Below, piece by piece: positions 24,340 to 32,799 of a stretch of 64,000 nucleotides of DNA. The notes below the pieces were generated by a model. The model was not told the origin of the DNA. It did not search any database and saw nothing but the letters and a program-made list of their open reading frames with translations. Position numbers and translations under genes: made by a program. The stretch's first letter is position 1, and the number at the start of each line of letters is the position of its first letter. The DNA comes from Kordiimonas sediminis (GTDB lineage Bacteria; Pseudomonadota; Alphaproteobacteria; Sphingomonadales; Kordiimonadaceae), in contig NZ_BNCI01000001.1 in NCBI RefSeq assembly GCF_014656395.1, positions 558,001-622,000 on the forward strand, written 5' to 3'.

Positions 24340-24540
24340 TAACGAACGTTCGACATTATCGATCGATCGTTCTATTTTCATTAAACGCTATAATTTTTAA
24401 TGTCAAACATTTTTTGGATCAATCGTTCTAGTAATTTATTCTTTATTTATAGTAGTATATACTTTTGTTAGAAAATTTTCTTGCTGGATCAATTTGTGTG
24501 ATTTAAGGTCGGGTCAATTATTTTTGGAACTAACGTTCTA
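24340..24540. promoter_or_regulatory. TetR operator-like repeats in the divergent promoter region
   Basis: Four related elements: TAACGAACGTTCGA (24340-24353, holding the palindrome CGAACGTTCG), GATCGATCGTTCTA (24361-24374), GATCAATCGTTCTA (24417-24430) and GAACTAACGTTCTA (24527-24540). The shared core is nAnCGTTCTA. The second overlaps where the -35 of a TATAAT promoter (24389-24394, plus strand) would be, and the fourth sits directly before the ribosome site of the hydrolase gene; both positions suit repression. The region (24255-24561) is AT-rich and holds no gene. Confidence 0.6.
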
Positions 24541-24561
24541 TTTGAATTGAGAGGAAAACCT

Positions 24562-25398
24562 ATGACTGCCCTCACATCGTGGTACCTGAATTGTGCCGGC
24601 AGAAACATGCATTTTCTGGAAGGTGGCGACCGGGAAAATGAAACCGTGGTTATTTGGCATGGAGTAACAGGAACCTGCATGGACCACCTGGAACTGGCTA
24701 AAGCACTATCAGACACCTACCATGTTATCTGCCCTGATTCGATCGGATGCGGCCTGTCATCCTGGGTGCAGGACAAAACCAACGACACGGGCCTGCAATT
24801 TTATGCGGAGATGGCTAAAAGCCTGCTGTCACAGCTGTCTGTGTCATCCTGTCACTGGATTGGCGTATCCAAAGGCGGCGGCCTTGGCATGATGCTGGCA
24901 GATCACAGGAGCGGGCTTAATGTCCGTAAACTTATCCTAAATGATGTCGGCCCCACCCTTGATGACTGGGTACAGGGCGCGGTTGCCAAAGGCGTTGCCA
25001 AAACACCCCGATTTGAATCATATCTGGCATTTGAAGATCGCCTGCGCGGCAGCTTGCAAAAACGTGGCCTGAACCTGAGCGACGCCAAATGGCGTCAGCT
25101 GGCACAGGCATGGGCACGACGTACCGATGATGGCGGCGTTACATTCCACCATGACCCCGCACTTGCAGAACAGTTTAGCCATCATAAACAGGACTTTGAC
25201 CTGTGGGATCATTTTGAAAACATTCAAATACCGACCCTGCTTATCAAAGGGCAGCCGTCGATTGTAAGTGATGAAGACACCGCGCGCATGCAGTCTTCAG
25301 GCCCTAAATGCACGGTTCACGACCGCACCGGTGGTCATATCAGCTTCATGGACAGCCCGGAAGAACATGCCATCATCAAAAACTTTTTGGGGGCATAA
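24562..25398 (+). CDS. Alpha/beta hydrolase
   Basis: 278 residues with the alpha/beta hydrolase fold. Oxyanion-hole motif WHGVTG (residues 32-37), nucleophile Ser103 in GVSKG, and a C-terminal histidine in TGGHISFMD. It should hydrolyse an ester, lactone or a C-C bond of a diketone. GAGAGGAAAACCT fixes the ATG; the first TTG in frame lies inside that site. It is the first gene of the plus-strand arm of the regulon and is followed by an SDR gene after 75 bp. A role in releasing a secondary alcohol or ketone that feeds the carboxylase is inferred from position. Confidence 0.88.
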   Translation: MTALTSWYLNCAGRNMHFLEGGDRENETVVIWHGVTGTCMDHLELAKALSDTYHVICPDSIGCGLSSWVQDKTNDTGLQFYAEMAKSLLSQLSVSSCHWIGVSKGGGLGMMLADHRSGLNVRKLILNDVGPTLDDWVQGAVAKGVAKTPRFESYLAFEDRLRGSLQKRGLNLSDAKWRQLAQAWARRTDDGGVTFHHDPALAEQFSHHKQDFDLWDHFENIQIPTLLIKGQPSIVSDEDTARMQSSGPKCTVHDRTGGHISFMDSPEEHAIIKNFLGA

Positions 25399-25473
25399 TA
25401 CTAACCCCCGCAACCGGAAATATAGGTGAAGACAAACGGGCACTATATGCCCAAGCTTAAAAAGGAAGACACA

Positions 25474-26250
25474 ATGGGAAGGGTTTCAGATAAAGTATGC
25501 TTGGTAACAGGCGGCGCCAACGGTCTAGGCGAAGCATCGGTTAGACTGCTGGCTAAGGAAGGCGCAAAAGTCATCATTACAGACATTGATGACGCCAAAG
25601 GCAGCGCACTTGCAGACGAAATATGCAAATCGGGCGGAGAGGCTTTGTTCCTATCGCACGACGTAACCTCAGAAGATGTGTGGAAAAACGTCTTTCAGAC
25701 CGTGCTTGAAAAATATGGCCGGCTTGATGTGCTCGTCAACAATGCAGGTGGCGGTACCTACAATGACATTGAAACCCTTAGTCTGGAAGACTGGCGCAAA
25801 ATCATCTCTTTCAACATGGACAGCACTTTCATCGGCACCCAGCTCGCCGTTAAGTCCATGAAGGAGACAGGTGGTGGGTCGATCATCAACATGTCTTCCG
25901 TTGGTGGTCTTGTTGGATCTCCCAACCTGGTTGCCTATTCGGCGGCCAAGGCCGGCGTGAAACTTTTCACCAAAAGTGTGGCGGTTCACTGCGGTAACAA
26001 TAACTATAATATCCGCGTCAACAGTGTACATCCTGGCTTGATTAAAACAGTGTCCGGCATAGACATGGCGTCCAAAGCAACTGGTATGAGCCCGGAAGAA
26101 GCAGAAGCTGCCTTTGCCTCCCTGCATCCAATTGGCCGTATCGGCAAACCGGAAGAAATCGCCCAAATGGTTCTGTTCCTTGCGTCTGACGAATCAAGCT
26201 TTACCACAGGCGCTGAATTTGTCGTCGACGGTGGCTATACGGCACAGTAA
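25474..26250 (+). CDS. Short-chain dehydrogenase/reductase
   Basis: 258 residues, classical SDR. Cofactor motif TGGANGLG (residues 12-19), Asp37 at the end of strand 2 (IITDID) which favours NAD over NADP, NNAGG at 89-93, and the catalytic set Asn114, Ser141/142, Tyr155 and Lys159 (YSAAK). The start at 25474 has AAGGAAG upstream; an in-frame GTG at 25426 is less likely. It probably oxidises a secondary alcohol to a ketone, as 1-phenylethanol dehydrogenase does ahead of acetophenone carboxylase. A 3-hydroxyacyl-CoA dehydrogenase role is the main alternative. Confidence 0.9.
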   Translation: MGRVSDKVCLVTGGANGLGEASVRLLAKEGAKVIITDIDDAKGSALADEICKSGGEALFLSHDVTSEDVWKNVFQTVLEKYGRLDVLVNNAGGGTYNDIETLSLEDWRKIISFNMDSTFIGTQLAVKSMKETGGGSIINMSSVGGLVGSPNLVAYSAAKAGVKLFTKSVAVHCGNNNYNIRVNSVHPGLIKTVSGIDMASKATGMSPEEAEAAFASLHPIGRIGKPEEIAQMVLFLASDESSFTTGAEFVVDGGYTAQ

Positions 26251-26557
26251 TTGCGGATTAATGCACATAGATTCTGAAAAGCTGACCACCTGTTAGGCGC
26301 TTTTCAAGAAGATCGCTGGTCCCGGATAAATTAGTATCGAGCACGGGGCCAGCCAGTTTCCCCACACCACACCCCCTCTTTAAAAAAGAACAATATTCCT
26401 CCTATTTCTGCATAGACGGGAAGTTTTATTCAATATTTACGGTTTATTTATTTTTGCACCCTAAAAAGCACCGCATGATTGGGATACGCTAAACCGTGGT
26501 CGAGTAATGTCTGTAAAGCGATAAGACATTTACACCAGAGTGAAGAGTAGCTTATTC
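26251..26557. other. Intergenic region, no gene seen
   Basis: Separates the SDR gene from the chemoreceptor gene. AT-rich in its second half. No convincing terminator hairpin, small gene or strong promoter was recognised. Confidence 0.5.
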
Positions 26558-28444
26558 ATGTTCCAAATATTTACCCCCAGTAAAACCAACAGTGAAACCC
26601 AGTTCATCAAGGCTCTGGACACGTCTTTAGCCATGATAGAGTTCTCCATTACGGGCGAAATACTGAATGCCAATCAAAATTTTCTGGATATCCTTGGCTA
26701 CAAACTGGAAGACATTGTCGGCAAACATCACCGTATCTTTTTAAGTGAGCAGGAAAGAACAAGCAGTTCCTATAAAGCTTTCTGGCAGGAGCTGGCTGGT
26801 GGCATACAGAAAACTGGCCAATTTTGCCGATTCAGTAAATCCGGTGAACAAGTCTGGATACAAGCTACTTACAGCCCCGTCTCTGATAAAAACGGCAAGA
26901 TAGTCAGTGTTGTAAAAGTGGCGTCCGATATTTCAGCCGAGATGGCGCAGAAATTTCGCAACGATGGAATTCTGCAAGCGATTGACCGTTCTCAGGGCGT
27001 AATTGAGTTTGCACCTGATGGCACCATCCTCAACGCTAACAACAATTTTTTGAAGCTGGTTGGGTACACGTTAGAGGAGCTGAAAGGGCGTCATCACCGT
27101 CTGTTTGTGGCGAATGAATATGCCATGAGCACAGAATATGAAACCTTCTGGCAAACCTTACGGCAGGGTACATTCTTTTCTGACACTTTCCGCCGCTTTA
27201 ATAAAGATGGCGATTCTTTCTGGATACAGGCTACCTATAATCCGATAATGGACCATGCGGGCAATGTGATCCGAGTGGTTAAACTTGCAACAGATGTCAC
27301 AAATGAAGTTAATCGTAATATTGACACAACCGCCCAGCTTGAAGCTCTGCGTAAAACCACGGCGGTGATTGCATTCTCGCCAGACGGTATCATCCTTGAC
27401 GCCAATGCAAACTTCCTGTCTGCCCTTGGGTATTCTCTACCGGAAATTCAGGGAAAGCATCACAAAATTTTCCTGGATGCCTCCCAGATTGCCTCCAAAG
27501 AGTATCAAGAATTTTGGACGAGTCTTGCCAGCGGCAAAGCCTTCACTGGTGAGTTTAAGCGCATTAGTAAAAATGGCGACGAAGTCTGGATTCAAGCATC
27601 CTATAATCCGGTTCTAGACACCGACGGCAAGGTAGTGAAAATTGTCAAATTTGCAACCGACATAACCGATGTCATCCAGCGCCGCAGAATACGGGAGCAG
27701 GTTGGTGGCAAGGTCGACACGAGCCTGCAAAAAATCCTGACAACTGTGTCAGACGTAACAAACAAATGCACCTCTGTAACCACTGCAACCGAACAATCAT
27801 TGATGACTGTTCAGTCTGTTGCTGCGGCAACACAGCAGTTCGAAACGTCCAACTCCGAAATTTCCCGCAATATGGCCATGTCGCGGGACATGGCTCGTAC
27901 TGCGAAGGAAGAAGCAAGGTATGTTGACCGCTCTTCTGCACAGCTGCAAAGCTCAGCCCAGTCTATGAGTAGTGTCACCAAGGTAATTTCAGATATTGCT
28001 GCCCAGATTAATCTGCTGGCGCTGAATGCCACGATTGAATCAGCGCGGGCAGGTGAGGCGGGCAAAGGGTTTGCCGTTGTCGCAAGCGAAGTTAAAAACC
28101 TGTCCACACAGGTTGCCGCCGCAACCGAAGATATCGGTATCGAAATACGGAAAATGCAAACCGTCAGCGAAGATGTTGTTGGTAATCTTGCACGCATTAA
28201 CCAATCCATCGAAGAACTGGAACATAACATCACATCCATTTCATCCGCCGTGGAAGAGCAAAGCAGTACCACAAGCGAGATCAACCGTAACATGCAACTG
28301 GCCCAACAAGCCGTGACCGAGATCAACAGCAATATTAAGGATATCAGCGATGAAGTAACCTTGACCGATGAACTCGCAAACGCCGGTGTTCTCCTTTATA
28401 AGGAACTGAGAGCACAGGAGATGAACGCCTCTTCCGTTCAGTAG
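26558..28444 (+). CDS. Soluble methyl-accepting chemotaxis protein with three PAS domains
   Basis: 628 residues without signal peptide or membrane span. Three tandem PAS domains of near-identical layout (about residues 18-125, 140-250 and 262-370), each with a GxIlNAN-FL-lGY start and an [10 protein letters not shown]-type end (the first ends [10 protein letters not shown]). The C-terminal half is a methyl-accepting domain with the kinase-contact hairpin [25 protein letters not shown]. It should sense a redox or small-molecule signal in the cytoplasm and steer CheA. The ATG at 26558 is preferred; a GTG 18 bp earlier has no ribosome site. No che genes are nearby. Confidence 0.9.
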   Translation: MFQIFTPSKTNSETQFIKALDTSLAMIEFSITGEILNANQNFLDILGYKLEDIVGKHHRIFLSEQERTSSSYKAFWQELAGGIQKTGQFCRFSKSGEQVWIQATYSPVSDKNGKIVSVVKVASDISAEMAQKFRNDGILQAIDRSQGVIEFAPDGTILNANNNFLKLVGYTLEELKGRHHRLFVANEYAMSTEYETFWQTLRQGTFFSDTFRRFNKDGDSFWIQATYNPIMDHAGNVIRVVKLATDVTNEVNRNIDTTAQLEALRKTTAVIAFSPDGIILDANANFLSALGYSLPEIQGKHHKIFLDASQIASKEYQEFWTSLASGKAFTGEFKRISKNGDEVWIQASYNPVLDTDGKVVKIVKFATDITDVIQRRRIREQVGGKVDTSLQKILTTVSDVTNKCTSVTTATEQSLMTVQSVAAATQQFETSNSEISRNMAMSRDMARTAKEEARYVDRSSAQLQSSAQSMSSVTKVISDIAAQINLLALNATIESARAGEAGKGFAVVASEVKNLSTQVAAATEDIGIEIRKMQTVSEDVVGNLARINQSIEELEHNITSISSAVEEQSSTTSEINRNMQLAQQAVTEINSNIKDISDEVTLTDELANAGVLLYKELRAQEMNASSVQ

Positions 28445-28626
28445 CGCATACCGGACCAGGCGCGCAGACCTGAGGGCCTTAACCAAACCCATAGGCAGGT
28501 GCGCCTACGATTTCTTGCGGATATCACCTTCAGGCAAACCGGTGGCAATAAAGTGGTTTCAACACCCACGCGAATATGCATGATGGCAGCGTCTAGGAAT
28601 AGCTTTCATAGTAAAGGATGCCCCAA

Positions 28627-29619
28627 ATGCAAGCAGAGCGCAGACTTGGAAACCAACTGGTCCCACCGGTAGGGCTGGGCTGTATGTGCCTTAGCCACGG
28701 CTATTTTCCCGTACCTGACCCCGCAGAAGGCCTGAAATTACTCCATGCTGCGCTTGATATGGGGTACCGGCATTTTGATACTGCGCGTCTCTACGGCATG
28801 GGCAAGAATGAGGAACTAGTCGCCAACGTCCTGCGTGATCGCAGGGATGACGTTTTTCTGGCATCCAAATGCGGTTTCAACATGGAAGGCGGACCGCGGC
28901 GCATCGACTGCAGGCCCGATACGATCAAACGCGCCGTAGATACCAGCCTCCGAACCCTTGGTGTTGATCATATTGATCTATATTATTTGCACCGAAGGGA
29001 TTTTGATGTGCCCATTGAAGAAAGTGTCGGCACGCTCGGCGACCTGATTGCAGCTGGTAAAATCGGCGGCATTGGCTTATCGGAAATGTCAGCGGAAACG
29101 CTAAGAAAAGCGGCGAAAGAGCACCCCATTGCTGCCATGCAGTCTGAATATTCCCTATGGACGCGCAATCCGGAAATCGCCGTTCTTGATGCCTGCAAAG
29201 AGCTTGGTACGGCTTTTGTAGCTTTCTCCCCCCTTGGGCGCGGCGCCTTGGCCGGGGCTGTATCCAACCCCGCCGCCCTGCCTGATCCTGACATGCGGAA
29301 AACACAGCCGCGATTTTCCGAGGACCATTGGCCCGCCAATAAAAAATTGCTGGCCGAATTTGCCGCCCTTGCCAAAGATCATGACATGACACCGGCGCAA
29401 CTTGCTCTGGCATGGCTTCTCGCCGCCGATGACACCCTGCATGTCATCCCCGGCACAGGGTCGATTGCACATTTGCAGGAAAATTGGCAAACAGGCGGAA
29501 AGCCAATTACAGACGATCTGTTGAAGGCCGCAGATGCCCTGATCAACCAGCAATCAGTATCAGGCCACAGATACCCCGTCAGCACGCGGCCCGAAATTGA
29601 TACAGAAGACTTTGAATGA
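28627..29619 (+). CDS. Aldo/keto reductase
   Basis: 330 residues with the AKR barrel and the complete catalytic tetrad: Asp51 and Tyr56 in FDTARLYG, Lys81 in LASKCG and His122 in YYLHRRD. It reduces aldehydes or ketones with NADPH; the substrate is unknown. AAAGGA lies 8 nt before the chosen ATG; the ATG nine bases earlier touches that site and is less likely. It stands alone between the chemoreceptor gene and a convergent acyl-CoA ligase gene. Confidence 0.9.
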   Translation: MQAERRLGNQLVPPVGLGCMCLSHGYFPVPDPAEGLKLLHAALDMGYRHFDTARLYGMGKNEELVANVLRDRRDDVFLASKCGFNMEGGPRRIDCRPDTIKRAVDTSLRTLGVDHIDLYYLHRRDFDVPIEESVGTLGDLIAAGKIGGIGLSEMSAETLRKAAKEHPIAAMQSEYSLWTRNPEIAVLDACKELGTAFVAFSPLGRGALAGAVSNPAALPDPDMRKTQPRFSEDHWPANKKLLAEFAALAKDHDMTPAQLALAWLLAADDTLHVIPGTGSIAHLQENWQTGGKPITDDLLKAADALINQQSVSGHRYPVSTRPEIDTEDFE

Positions 29620-29638
29620 TCCTACACCGGGGCGACCG

Positions 29639-31198
29639 TCACTCTGAAAGGCCTAGAAGTTCCGGTACCATGTCTCTTAGTTTGAATTTCTGTACTTTAC
29701 CTGTGGCATTGCGCGGTAACTCGTCCATTATAACACAGTGTTTTGGGTGTTTGTAACGAGCAAGCTTGCCCTCTGAGTAAGCTTGCAGGTCATCAAGGGT
29801 GACCGTGCAGCCATCTGCCGGCACAATGACAGCGCAGCCAACCTCGCCCCACTGGTCATCACCCACACCGATAACAGCGACTTCTGCAACACTATCAAGC
29901 CCGTATAGGGTGCTTTCCACCTCTGCCGGATAAACATTTTCCCCGCCAGAGATATACATATCCTTGGTTCGGTCTTCGATATAGAAATATCCCTCCGCAT
30001 CACGGCGGGCGATGTCCCCGGACTTGAACCACCCGTCGCTGAATGCTGCGGCATTCGCCTCTTCATTACGCCAATACCCTGGTGTGATCACAGGCCCCCG
30101 CATCCAGATTTCTCCTGGCTCATTCGGCTCTGCATCTGTGCCGTCAGCTCGCACAATCCGCATTTCTGTAAACATCAAAGCCTTACCCGACGATCCAACC
30201 CTGTCAGGCACATCACTGTGCGATGCAATACAGTTGGATGCGGCCGATTCTGTCATGCCGTATCCATCCAGAATTGTTACCCCGCGATCATACCACCATT
30301 TAACCAGCGGTACCGGGACGCTTTCACCGCCTGCCGCTGCGGAGATCAGACGGGAAAAATCGGTGTCTGCATTTTTTGGATGGGCCTTCATTGCCGTATA
30401 CATGGCGGGAACAGCCAGCATGTGTGTAACCCCAATATCCGGGTCATTGATAACATCCAGCGCCAGGCCCGGATCAAAAGCCCGCATCACCACCGATGTA
30501 CCGCCCAAAATCAGAATCGGCAGCGATGTCACATTCAAACCACCAATATGAAACAGTGGCATGACAGCCAGACTGACGGTGTCAGTGCTGTTCTTGAAAG
30601 GCGCAACCCCGTGATAGGCCGAATAAAAGATCATCCCGTACGTAATGATAACCCCCTTGGGGTGACCTGTTGTCCCGGATGAATACATCAGCAAGCATTG
30701 ATCATTCATTGTTTGCGGAACACGGTCGTAAATAGGATCAGCGGATGTGATCGCTTTTTCCAGTTCCGATTCCGCGCCTCCCAATCCGTCAAACCTGATC
30801 CAGTGGCGAACGGATGTTACCGTCTGCAATTCCGGTATCAAGGCAGCAAATTCTTCCCCGATAAATACAACGTCCGGTTCTGCATCGTTTAAGATATAAG
30901 CAAGCTCTGTCGCTGTAAGACGAAAATTCAACGCCAAACTGATTCCGCCAATGCGCCAGGTAGCCAAAATGATGTCTGGAATATCTGTAGTATTCAGCGA
31001 CAGGAAACCAACACGGTCTCCTTCTGCGACACCCAGTGCTCTGAGATGGCCGGCGATCCCGGCGACACGTTCGTGCATCTGTCCGTATGTTTCACGTCGG
31101 CCACTGGCCAAATCAATCTGAGCTACCTTATCAGGTGTCACACCCGCATACTGTTTAACAAAATCACTTACCTGCGGCACATACCCTGGCAGCGTCAT
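29639..31198 (-). CDS. Long-chain-type acyl-CoA synthetase (AMP-forming)
   Basis: 519 residues of the class I adenylate-forming superfamily. P-loop SSGTTGHPKG at residues 173-182, LDGYGMTESA as A5, WFKSGDIARRDAEGYFYIED as A7, and RNATGKVQKFKLRD at the C-terminus with the catalytic lysine. It makes acyl-CoA from a fatty or aromatic acid, ATP and CoA. It is not adjacent to other pathway genes, so its substrate cannot be proposed. It is clearly different from the ligase at 14.6-16.1 kb. Confidence 0.9.
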   Translation of the reverse strand: MTLPGYVPQVSDFVKQYAGVTPDKVAQIDLASGRRETYGQMHERVAGIAGHLRALGVAEGDRVGFLSLNTTDIPDIILATWRIGGISLALNFRLTATELAYILNDAEPDVVFIGEEFAALIPELQTVTSVRHWIRFDGLGGAESELEKAITSADPIYDRVPQTMNDQCLLMYSSGTTGHPKGVIITYGMIFYSAYHGVAPFKNSTDTVSLAVMPLFHIGGLNVTSLPILILGGTSVVMRAFDPGLALDVINDPDIGVTHMLAVPAMYTAMKAHPKNADTDFSRLISAAAGGESVPVPLVKWWYDRGVTILDGYGMTESAASNCIASHSDVPDRVGSSGKALMFTEMRIVRADGTDAEPNEPGEIWMRGPVITPGYWRNEEANAAAFSDGWFKSGDIARRDAEGYFYIEDRTKDMYISGGENVYPAEVESTLYGLDSVAEVAVIGVGDDQWGEVGCAVIVPADGCTVTLDDLQAYSEGKLARYKHPKHCVIMDELPRNATGKVQKFKLRDMVPELLGLSE

Positions 31199-31584
31199 AC
31201 TATTCTCCCTGTTTTCTCCCTATGCATGTCTTAATATACCAAAACAAAAAAGAAAATACCCGTCGGTCAAATTGCTACTGAGTCTCTGACATTAACTCTG
31301 ACATCCCCCAAATTTACGGCACGACAATTAAAGAGATTCTATCACCCCGAGCAGGGTAGTTTGCCTGATAATCAGGGCAACTTTGACGCTGTAACGATTC
31401 TTTTCGAACGGAATTTCTGCATAGAATCAAGCCACTGTGAATATTGTTTAAAATTGAATCTAATGGCTTACCGCACCTTAACAGATTGACGTGCATTATA
31501 ACTCTGGAAGTGGAATTTCTTAATCTTACTTGCCGTCTGACTTGCACAAGGATCAGCCGGCTCATGCAAAAGGAGATCAAGATC
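31199..31584. other. Intergenic region upstream of the first TonB-C gene
   Basis: Holds the promoter region shared by the divergent acyl-CoA ligase and TonB-C genes. An open frame continues upstream of the TonB-C gene start but has no coding character. No clear hairpin terminator or operator was found. Confidence 0.4.
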
Positions 31585-31941
31585 ATGTTTAAGAAACTCG
31601 GAACACTACTAGTCTTTGCCGCTGCACTCTTGATGGGCAGTGCAGTCTCTGCCGCCGGAGATATGAAATCCTGGCAACAAGCCGTTGTTAAGATGGTGCA
31701 GAAAAACCAAAAATACCCACGCTCTGCTGTATCCCGCGAGATTGAAGGCAAAGCAAAAGTCCGTATCTCTGTAGCAGCTGACGGTGCGATCACTACGTAC
31801 GAAATAGCAGAAGCGACTGGCGAAACCGTACTTGACCGGGAAATCCCGAAACTGATGGAACGGCTGAACCCGCTACCGGCCCTGCCCGAAGGCCAAACAG
31901 AACTCACCTTTGTTCTGCCGCTGAACTGGTCGCTTGATTAA
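31585..31941 (+). CDS. Small secreted TonB C-terminal-domain protein, copy 1
   Basis: 118 residues: a signal peptide ending near VSA-AGD (residue 22) followed by a single TonB_C-like domain (QKYPRSAVSREIEGKAKVRI, then GETVLDREIPKLMERL, then LTFVLPLNWS). Unlike TonB it has no proline-rich linker. AAGGAGAT lies before the ATG. The protein may bind TonB boxes or act as a free periplasmic domain; no function is known to me. An almost identical protein is encoded 422 bp downstream. Codons here are mixed, whereas the second copy is strongly codon-biased. Confidence 0.8.
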   Translation: MFKKLGTLLVFAAALLMGSAVSAAGDMKSWQQAVVKMVQKNQKYPRSAVSREIEGKAKVRISVAADGAITTYEIAEATGETVLDREIPKLMERLNPLPALPEGQTELTFVLPLNWSLD

Positions 31942-31971
31942 TCAGCGAGACTAACCATCATTGCTAAAATG

Positions 31972-31997
31972 AACCCCGGCCATGACCGGGGTTTTTT
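31972..31997 (+). terminator. Intrinsic terminator after TonB-C copy 1
   Basis: AACCCCGG (31972-31979) pairs with CCGGGGTT (31986-31993) around a 6-nt loop, followed by a run of T. Confidence 0.92.
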
Positions 31998-32363
31998 ATT
32001 TCTCTCCACAGCGCCGACCACGACTGTGCCGTCATATGACCAACTATCGTATTACTTGATTCGGGCACCCGAGGAATCACACCCTGAAATGAGGACCATA
32101 TCAGTTAAGATTCGCAGCAAAGATGTTAATTTCAAGCAAAATACAGCGTTCAAAAATTCCACCGAAAAACTTTTCTTGAAAATTTTTTTATTTTTATTTT
32201 GTTGTTTTTCAACAAGTTAAGCCTTGTATTTCAATTCAAATAAAATTGTTTCTTTTCGCTTACTCAAGTTTAACGAGCCACGCATATACCTATTGTCAGA
32301 CGCCAAGGGCAAAACAAGAAACAGCCCGGCGAATTTGCTTTAACACTCGGAAAGGTTACTAGA
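31998..32363. other. AT-rich intergenic region between the TonB-C copies
   Basis: Carries the promoter region of the second copy. Very A/T-rich around 32130-32250, with long T runs and no gene. AAAGG lies 8 nt before the ATG of copy 2. The terminator upstream and this separate region show that the two copies are expressed independently. Confidence 0.5.
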
Positions 32364-32720
32364 ATGTTTAAAAAGATCAGCGCGCTTATCGCTCTTACTG
32401 TTGCAATTTCTTTCACTGGTGCAGTTACTGCTGCAGGTGACATGGGTTCCTGGCAGAAAGCCGTTATTAAGAAGGTTCAGGAAAACCAGAAATACCCACG
32501 CTCTGCCGTTTCTCGTGAAATCGAAGGTAAAGCAAAAGTTCGTATCTCTGTAGGTGCTGACGGCGCTATCACTGCACACGAAGTAGTAGAAGCTACTGGC
32601 GAGACTGTTCTGGACCGCGAAATCCCTAAGCTGATGGAGCGTCTGAACCCACTGCCAGCACTGCCAGAAGGCCAGACTGAGCTGACTTTCGTTCTGCCAC
32701 TGAACTGGTCTCTCGACTAA
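32364..32720 (+). CDS. Small secreted TonB C-terminal-domain protein, copy 2
   Basis: 118 residues, same layout as copy 1. The mature parts differ at about 10 of 96 positions, and the last 41 residues are identical, while the signal peptides have diverged. The DNA of the identical part differs at about 25 synonymous sites, so the protein is held constant by selection and the copies are not recent. This copy uses mostly preferred codons (CTG, CGT, GGT, GTT), a sign of high expression. It has its own leader and terminator. It may be an abundant periplasmic protein that works with the many TonB receptors; this is inference. Confidence 0.8.
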   Translation: MFKKISALIALTVAISFTGAVTAAGDMGSWQKAVIKKVQENQKYPRSAVSREIEGKAKVRISVGADGAITAHEVVEATGETVLDREIPKLMERLNPLPALPEGQTELTFVLPLNWSLD

Positions 32721-32748
32721 GACCACAGCAGAACTGCTAAATCAAAAA

Positions 32749-32777
32749 CCCCGGTCTGGAAACAGGCCGGGGTTTTT
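32749..32777 (+). terminator. Intrinsic terminator after TonB-C copy 2
   Basis: CCCCGGTCTG (32749-32758) pairs with CAGGCCGGGG (32763-32772, one G-U) around a GAAA tetraloop, followed by five T. Confidence 0.92.
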
Positions 32778-32799
32778 CTTTGCCCTCAAATATAATCAC

